Of a stretch of DNA of 64,000 nt, positions 59,360-64,000 are shown piece by piece. The notes beneath the pieces were generated by a model. It saw only the letters and a program-made list of their open reading frames with translations, did no database searches and was not told where the DNA came from. Position numbers and translations under genes: made by a program. This DNA is from Kordia algicida OT-1 (GTDB lineage: Bacteria; Bacteroidota; Bacteroidia; Flavobacteriales; Flavobacteriaceae), in the NCBI RefSeq assembly GCF_000154725.1, contig NZ_DS544873.1, forward strand, positions 739,569 to 803,568. Reading direction: 5' to 3'. The first letter of the stretch is position 1; each line of letters starts with the position of its first letter.

Positions 59360-61048
59360 ATGAAAAAGTATCTTGTTTCTATATTGATCTTTACAAGTAT
59401 AATTTCAATGAATGCACAGATTAATAAAATCGATTCGTTGAATGAATATACTTATAGAGAATTAGTTAAGAAATTTTCTTCATCTAAAGATTCAAAGGAA
59501 TTATATGCAAAATACTATTTATCAAAAGCTAAAAATTCAAGAGATACTTTACGTATTGCAAAAGGATATAAATTGATTACGTTTATAGTTACATCTGATA
59601 TAGCAATAAAATACTCTGACTCTATTATTAAAATATCAAAAGGAAAACCATATAAAAGTTATCCAGCAGAAGGTTACTTATTAAAAGCATATTATTTATA
59701 TCAAAAAGGTAGTTATAAAGATGCGTTAGATAATTACATAAAAGCACTGCCTTTAGCTAAAGAGAGAAAGAATACCAAACAGTTATTTAGAATTAGACAA
59801 GGTATAGGTACACTAAAAAGTAGGTTTGGAAACTACAATGAAGCTTTAAGAATATACAAAGAAGATCTGAACTTCATACAAACATTAACAAACTATAAGG
59901 TAAAGTATAAGAAAGATTATTTAAGTGCAATATTTAACATTAGCAATATATTTCTAAAAACTAAAAATCTTGATTCAGCTAAAATGTATCTTGAAAAAGG
60001 TATATCAGAGAGTCTTACACTTAAAGATACTGTAATGTATTACGATTTTGTTACTGCTTCTGGGTATGAAAAATATTATAGTAATGATTTTACCGAAGCT
60101 TTGAGAATTCTAAATCTTACTGCGCCACATTTGAAAGGATATAGCCTAGGAGTCAGTTATTATTATAAAGGTAAATGTTATCAAAAATTAGGCAGTAAAG
60201 AAAAAATGCTTCATCAATTTAAAAAAGCAGATAGTATTTATCAATTGAATAAAGACTTATTTCCTGAGTTAAGAAATATTTATGAGTTTTTTATTGATCA
60301 CTACAAAGAAAAGAAAAAAACTAAACAGCAATTGTATTACTTAGAAAAACTTATTTCAATAGATAGTATCCTTGATAAGCAGTACAACTATTTAAGTTCA
60401 GAAATTGTAAAAAAATATGACACTCCATTATTATTGAATGAGCAGGAAAGATTAAAGAATGAAGTTGAGTCTTTAAACAAACAAAATATGCGTTCAAATT
60501 TTGGATTAGGTATTTCCTTAGTTTTTATTTCAATCATTGCCATTTTTCTTATTTATTATTATGAGCAACAGAAAAAATATAAGCGTAAATTCATTGAAAC
60601 GATTAATAAATCAAAAAAGGAGAACGAAGAAAAGGAAAGGAAAGAAAAGTCCGAAGTTGATAAGAAAGATTTAGGTATAAGCAAAGAAATTATTAATGAA
60701 ATTTTACAAAAATTAAATGAATTTGAAGCTAATAATATTTTTTTAAAATCAGACATCACAGTTGCAAGTTTAGCAAAAGATTTTAACACAAATACGACAT
60801 ATTTATCTAAAATAATCAATGTGAATAGGGGAAAAAATTTTAGTTCATACTTGAAAGAATTAAGAGTTAATTATGCTATTGAACAATTACAAAATAATTC
60901 TCAATTTCGGAAATATTCAGTCAAGGCTATTGCTTACGAAATAGGTTTTAACAACGTAGATTATTTTTCTAAGGCTTTTTACAAAATAACAGGAATACAA
61001 CCTTCATATTTTATAAAGCAGTTGGAAAAGCAAGAAAATAAGGAATAA
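59360..61048 (+). CDS. membrane-spanning TPR regulator with cytoplasmic AraC-type HTH domain, second copy
   Basis: The start at ATG 59360 (MKKYLVSILIFTSIISMNAQ) is preferred to the earlier ATG at 59342 because it gives a clean signal peptide. The 562-residue protein has the same order of parts as the regulator at 27102: periplasmic TPR solenoid (SLKDTVMYYDFV, ALRILNLTAPHLKG), a membrane span (NFGLGISLVFISIIAIFLIYYY, about 380-402), a coiled coil rich in Glu and Lys, and an AraC DNA-binding domain (DITVASLAKDFNTNTTYLSKIINV ... AYEIGFNNVDYFSKAFYKITGIQPSYF). It is followed by an acidic GG-leader peptide at 61154 and a prolyl oligopeptidase. Confidence 0.87.
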   Translation: MKKYLVSILIFTSIISMNAQINKIDSLNEYTYRELVKKFSSSKDSKELYAKYYLSKAKNSRDTLRIAKGYKLITFIVTSDIAIKYSDSIIKISKGKPYKSYPAEGYLLKAYYLYQKGSYKDALDNYIKALPLAKERKNTKQLFRIRQGIGTLKSRFGNYNEALRIYKEDLNFIQTLTNYKVKYKKDYLSAIFNISNIFLKTKNLDSAKMYLEKGISESLTLKDTVMYYDFVTASGYEKYYSNDFTEALRILNLTAPHLKGYSLGVSYYYKGKCYQKLGSKEKMLHQFKKADSIYQLNKDLFPELRNIYEFFIDHYKEKKKTKQQLYYLEKLISIDSILDKQYNYLSSEIVKKYDTPLLLNEQERLKNEVESLNKQNMRSNFGLGISLVFISIIAIFLIYYYEQQKKYKRKFIETINKSKKENEEKERKEKSEVDKKDLGISKEIINEILQKLNEFEANNIFLKSDITVASLAKDFNTNTTYLSKIINVNRGKNFSSYLKELRVNYAIEQLQNNSQFRKYSVKAIAYEIGFNNVDYFSKAFYKITGIQPSYFIKQLEKQENKE

Positions 61049-61117
61049 TATCACCTATAATTTGTAAATAATGGGCTGTAACTTCCCACTTATATTAGTA
61101 TTTACTTGATTTTTATA

Positions 61118-61125
61118 TAGATTTG
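61118..61125 (+). promoter_or_regulatory. -7 promoter element of the acidic peptide gene
   Basis: TAGATTTG matches the TAnnTTTG -7 element, 28 bases before the peptide start codon. No TTTG at the right -33 distance is visible. Confidence 0.5.
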
Positions 61126-61153
61126 AAATGTTTATAATTAAAAACTAATAAAG

Positions 61154-61306
61154 ATGAAGAAAAAAAAATTAACAATGTTAATCGGAAAATCGATAACCAA
61201 TAAAAAATTATTATTTTCAATTGTAGGGGGTGATGACGATGACGATCCTGTTGATAAAGACAAAACTAGACCTCCAACGGTTGACGACGATATTACAAAT
61301 GATTGA
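61154..61306 (+). CDS. GG-leader peptide with acidic core, 50 aa
   Basis: The peptide has a basic, hydrophobic leader (MKKKKLTMLIGKSITNKKLL, FSIV) that ends in GG (25-26), then a strikingly acidic core of 24 residues beginning with five Asp (DDDDDPVDKDKTRPPTVDDD) and ending ITND. It has no cysteine and few Ser/Thr, so lanthionine formation is unlikely. It is too short to be seen in ordinary gene calling, but the leader, the terminator directly after it and the regulator before it support a real gene. The leader resembles those of the peptides at 5142 and 28959. Confidence 0.72.
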   Translation: MKKKKLTMLIGKSITNKKLLFSIVGGDDDDDPVDKDKTRPPTVDDDITND

Positions 61307-61311
61307 TAATA

Positions 61312-61353
61312 AAAACAACAAAAAGCATTATTAAAAATACTTTTTGTTGTTTT
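61312..61353 (+). terminator. intrinsic terminator of the acidic peptide gene
   Basis: The 14-bp stem AAAACAACAAAAAG / CTTTTTGTTGTTTT encloses a 14-base loop, is followed by CATTTTTTATC-like T-rich sequence, and lies six bases after the stop codon. Confidence 0.85.
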
Positions 61354-61396
61354 TCATTTTTTATCTTAACCTACATTTATTTAGAAATCTCTCAAT

Positions 61397-63598
61397 ATGA
61401 AAATATACATAAAAATTTTTATCATTTGCATTTGGCTATTCTCATGCGATTCTAAAACTAACAAAATAAATTTACCTCCTTATCCAACTATAAACAAAAA
61501 ATTAGTAACAGAAAATATTTGTGATACTACTGTTAATGATTATTATAGAAATTTAGAAAACGCCGAGGATAGTTTAGTAAATAATTGGTATAAACAACAG
61601 GGAGATTACGCAAGTAATATTTTATCAAAAATTAGCGGCAAAGATGGTCTAGCTAAATCTATGCAAGACCTTAGTAATAGAAAAAGTTATAGAGTAAGAA
61701 GAACAAATATAGTAGCTGACGATCAGTATTTTTTCTTAAAAAAGATGCCTAATGAGAAAAAATTCAAACTTTTTTATAAAAGTGGGTATGATGGAAAAGA
61801 CGAATTTTTATATGACCCTAATACATTTAAGCCTGAAACAAAACATGATTACGTTATAAATTATATTCGTCCAAGTTGGAATGGACAATACGTGGTTGTG
61901 GCACTCACATATGAAGGAAGAGAGGTTGCTGAAATGATTATCATTGACATGAAAACTAAAAAACCTCTAGCTGAAATAATCGGTTCTTCGTGGGCAGCTT
62001 CATTTTACGGTGTAGACTGGCTTCCTGATAATAGTGGTTTTACTTATTTACACTTTCCTAACTTGAGCAAGAATAATAAAAGGGCAAAGACTAATACACA
62101 AGCTGTATTATACAAAATTGGGCAAAACCCAAAAAATATAACACCAATATTTAGTCCTCAAAATAACCCTGAATTAAATCTTGATATAACAAGCTACCCG
62201 ATAGTTGAAATTGATAACCCTAACCAAAAATATGCAATAGGTTACATGGTTAATGTTAGTAATTATTTTGATGCATATTATACAGAAATCGAAAATTTAG
62301 ATAAAAAAAAGGTTAACTGGAAACCATTGTTCACAAAAAAAGATAAGGTATACAAGACAGCATGCGAAATTAAAAATGACACAATAACCTTTAAATCAGC
62401 TTATGGAGCATCAAATTACCAAATAGCTCAAACAAGGCTATCTTCTCCTGATTTCAAATCTCCAACTATAATTGTGCCTGAGAATTTAGATGAAATAATT
62501 GGTGAATTTAAAGAAATGCCCAATAGCTTATTTTTTACTACGACGAAAAACGGAGTACAGGCTAAATTTTACCAACTAGATAAAAATGAAATTAAGGAGA
62601 TTAAATTACCTAAAGAATCAGGTAGTATTTCACTAAGATCATATAATAATATTGATTTATTTGTGACAATTAGAGGTTGGTTGAACAAAAGTGAACGATA
62701 CTTATATTCTTCTAATGATAATAAATTTACTTACTTACCACTTTCGCCAATAATAAATTATCCTGAATTTAAAGATTTCATTGCAAAGGAAATTGAAGTT
62801 ATAAATCAAGATGGGGTAAATATTCCATTGTCAATTATCCATCATAAAGATACAGAGTTAAATGGTAAGAATCCCGTTTTTATTTATGGTTATGGTGCTT
62901 ACGGAGATATTGAGAAACCTGCTTTTTCTCCTATTTTTTTAACATGGGTTGCTAATGGAGGGGTATTGTGTATCGCTCATGTTAGAGGTGGTGGAGAAAA
63001 AGGAGAAGCTTGGCACTTAGGTGGAATGAAATTAAATAAGCCGAACTCATGGGGAGATTTGATAACCTGTACTGAATATCTTGTTGAAAAAAAATATTCT
63101 TCGCCAGAACACATTGCTCTATGGAGTAGTAGTGCAGGTGGTATAATGGCAGGGAGAGCAGTTACTGATCGACCAGACTTATTTAAAGCTGTAATTATAG
63201 ATGCGGGTGTTTTAAATCCTATCAGAAGGGAACAAAGTTATGGAGGAAGTAATCACAAAGAATATGGTAGTATGAAAGATTCAATCGAGTGTAAAGGAGT
63301 AATAGCAATGGACGCATATTTTCACATTAAGGAAAACGTTATGTATCCAGCTATTTTACTTAATGCTGGAATGAATGACCCTAGAGTAGCTCCTTGGCAA
63401 TCGGGTAAATTTGGAGCAAGATTACAGGAAGTCAATAAATCCGACAACCCTATTTTGTTCCATGTTGATTATGATTCAGGACATGGTAATGGGACTACTG
63501 TTGGTAAGGTTTATGATCAATGGGCAAATATATTTTCCTTTGCATTTTGGCAAACAGGACATCCTGATTATCAGCTAGACAAAAGTTCTCTAAAATAA
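61397..63598 (+). CDS. prolyl oligopeptidase (S9A), lipoprotein-like
   Basis: The 733-residue protein begins with a lipoprotein-type signal (MKIYIKIFIICIWLFSC, Cys17). Residues about 60-430 form the seven-bladed propeller (FFLKKMPNEKKFKLFYKSG, PSWNGQYVVVAL, GVDWLPDNSGFTYLHF), and the C-terminal alpha/beta hydrolase domain has GYGAYG, VRGGGEKGEAWHLGG, nucleophile Ser579 (SSSAGG), Asp661 (NAGMNDPRV) and His696 (DSGHGNG). S9A enzymes cut after proline in short peptides. It follows the peptide terminator by 44 bases, and the peptide core contains DPVDK and RPPT, i.e. proline-containing sites; this is only suggestive. Confidence 0.92.
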   Translation: MKIYIKIFIICIWLFSCDSKTNKINLPPYPTINKKLVTENICDTTVNDYYRNLENAEDSLVNNWYKQQGDYASNILSKISGKDGLAKSMQDLSNRKSYRVRRTNIVADDQYFFLKKMPNEKKFKLFYKSGYDGKDEFLYDPNTFKPETKHDYVINYIRPSWNGQYVVVALTYEGREVAEMIIIDMKTKKPLAEIIGSSWAASFYGVDWLPDNSGFTYLHFPNLSKNNKRAKTNTQAVLYKIGQNPKNITPIFSPQNNPELNLDITSYPIVEIDNPNQKYAIGYMVNVSNYFDAYYTEIENLDKKKVNWKPLFTKKDKVYKTACEIKNDTITFKSAYGASNYQIAQTRLSSPDFKSPTIIVPENLDEIIGEFKEMPNSLFFTTTKNGVQAKFYQLDKNEIKEIKLPKESGSISLRSYNNIDLFVTIRGWLNKSERYLYSSNDNKFTYLPLSPIINYPEFKDFIAKEIEVINQDGVNIPLSIIHHKDTELNGKNPVFIYGYGAYGDIEKPAFSPIFLTWVANGGVLCIAHVRGGGEKGEAWHLGGMKLNKPNSWGDLITCTEYLVEKKYSSPEHIALWSSSAGGIMAGRAVTDRPDLFKAVIIDAGVLNPIRREQSYGGSNHKEYGSMKDSIECKGVIAMDAYFHIKENVMYPAILLNAGMNDPRVAPWQSGKFGARLQEVNKSDNPILFHVDYDSGHGNGTTVGKVYDQWANIFSFAFWQTGHPDYQLDKSSLK

Positions 63599-63619
63599 AA
63601 ATAAAAAAAAACAAACTAT

Positions 63620-64000
63620 ATGTATCTTATTTGGGCACTCATCAATACGGCATTGATCATCTTATTTTGGGCATTAGTATTAACGCTATTTTCCAAAGGA
63701 AAGCAATTATTTAATAACAAATATGGCAATGCCATTATTGTAATATTCGTACTAGGCGTTATTGGAATGTTGAGCTTTAAGGAAATAGATATTAAAGACA
63801 ATAGGTACGTTTCAGATATGAAAATAGAAAACAAAGATCGTGATAAGATCGTATCAAGAGATGTTCGACTGGAAGATAATGGCATTTTCCATATATCATT
63901 ACACACACGGTATTTAGAAGAAGCTGATAAAGTAACATTACTACATGGTCATGCAACTAGAAGTGGTTTTGTGACTGGATTTCAATGGAAGTTTGGGTCT
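63620..64000 (+). CDS. hypothetical membrane protein, 3' truncated by the window
   Basis: An ATG at 63620, 22 bases after the peptidase stop, opens a frame that runs to the window end (127 codons seen). It has two hydrophobic segments (LIWALINTALIILFWALVLTLF and AIIVIFVLGVIGMLSF) then a soluble region with KDNRYVSDMKIENKDRDKIV and GFVTGFQWKFGS. No family is recognised from this part. It is likely in the same operon as the prolyl oligopeptidase. Confidence 0.6.
   Translation, partial: MYLIWALINTALIILFWALVLTLFSKGKQLFNNKYGNAIIVIFVLGVIGMLSFKEIDIKDNRYVSDMKIENKDRDKIVSRDVRLEDNGIFHISLHTRYLEEADKVTLLHGHATRSGFVTGFQWKFGS

Noticed and set aside
63616-63906. 96-codon minus-strand frame at the right end
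   Set aside because: The plus strand encodes a convincing membrane protein (63620 onwards) over the same bases; the minus frame is its shadow.

Overview
The window is about 64 kb of a low-GC (roughly one third G+C by eye) chromosome from the Bacteroidota, most likely a marine Flavobacteriaceae. The evidence is: promoters of the TTTG / TAnnTTTG type, type IX secretion (T9SS) sorting domains, DUF4331 and DUF421 proteins, TPR-AraC membrane regulators, a bacillithiol gene (bshB1) and GG-leader peptides of the kind common in Kordia-like genomes. The genus is an inference.

Left part (1-26 kb): mostly housekeeping and envelope genes. These are panB, small stress/effector-type genes, an iron-sulfur L-serine dehydratase, a cysteine-rich GG-leader peptide gene, dnaK, a TPR lipoprotein with two DUF4331 genes, ettA, a T9SS adhesin pair, a DUF421 protein, a calcineurin-like phosphoesterase, aroC, a dicarboxylate symporter, and a run of gshB, a mercaptopyruvate sulfurtransferase fused to a membrane domain, a small membrane protein, an N-formylglutamate amidohydrolase-like gene and a QEGLA/MATCAP-type metalloprotease gene.

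Middle part (27-45 kb): a TPR-transmembrane-AraC regulator, then a Cys/Thr-rich GG-leader peptide and two paralogous alpha/beta hydrolases; a decayed menE fragment beside a 13-copy CCCAAAA repeat; cell-wall hydrolase-like genes (LAS peptidase, CHAP); a YgiQ-type radical SAM gene; an RluA-type pseudouridine synthase; a glutathione peroxidase; a Cys/Met-metabolism PLP enzyme; an S41 peptidase; an FCP1-like HAD gene and bshB1; two tiny paralogous membrane proteins; and tRNA-His(GTG).

Right part (45-64 kb): an integrative element that appears to have entered at the 3' end of tRNA-His. It begins with a tyrosine recombinase and a small probable excisionase, then MerR-like and Xre-like regulators facing a divergent operon with a winged-helix protein, two unknown proteins and a GT-B-like glycosyltransferase; this last block is strikingly rich in GATC. 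Further in are a large T9SS protein with a damaged C-terminus, a group of small membrane/lipoprotein genes separated by hairpins, a mosaic lipoprotein, and a second TPR-transmembrane-AraC regulator followed by an acidic GG-leader peptide and a prolyl oligopeptidase. The right end of the element is not seen, so its exact extent is unknown.

The most interesting pattern is the repeated module (membrane-spanning TPR-AraC regulator, GG-leader peptide, serine hydrolase), seen twice at unrelated positions with different peptide cores and different hydrolases. It suggests a peptide sensing or peptide-production circuit that, to my knowledge, has not been characterised.
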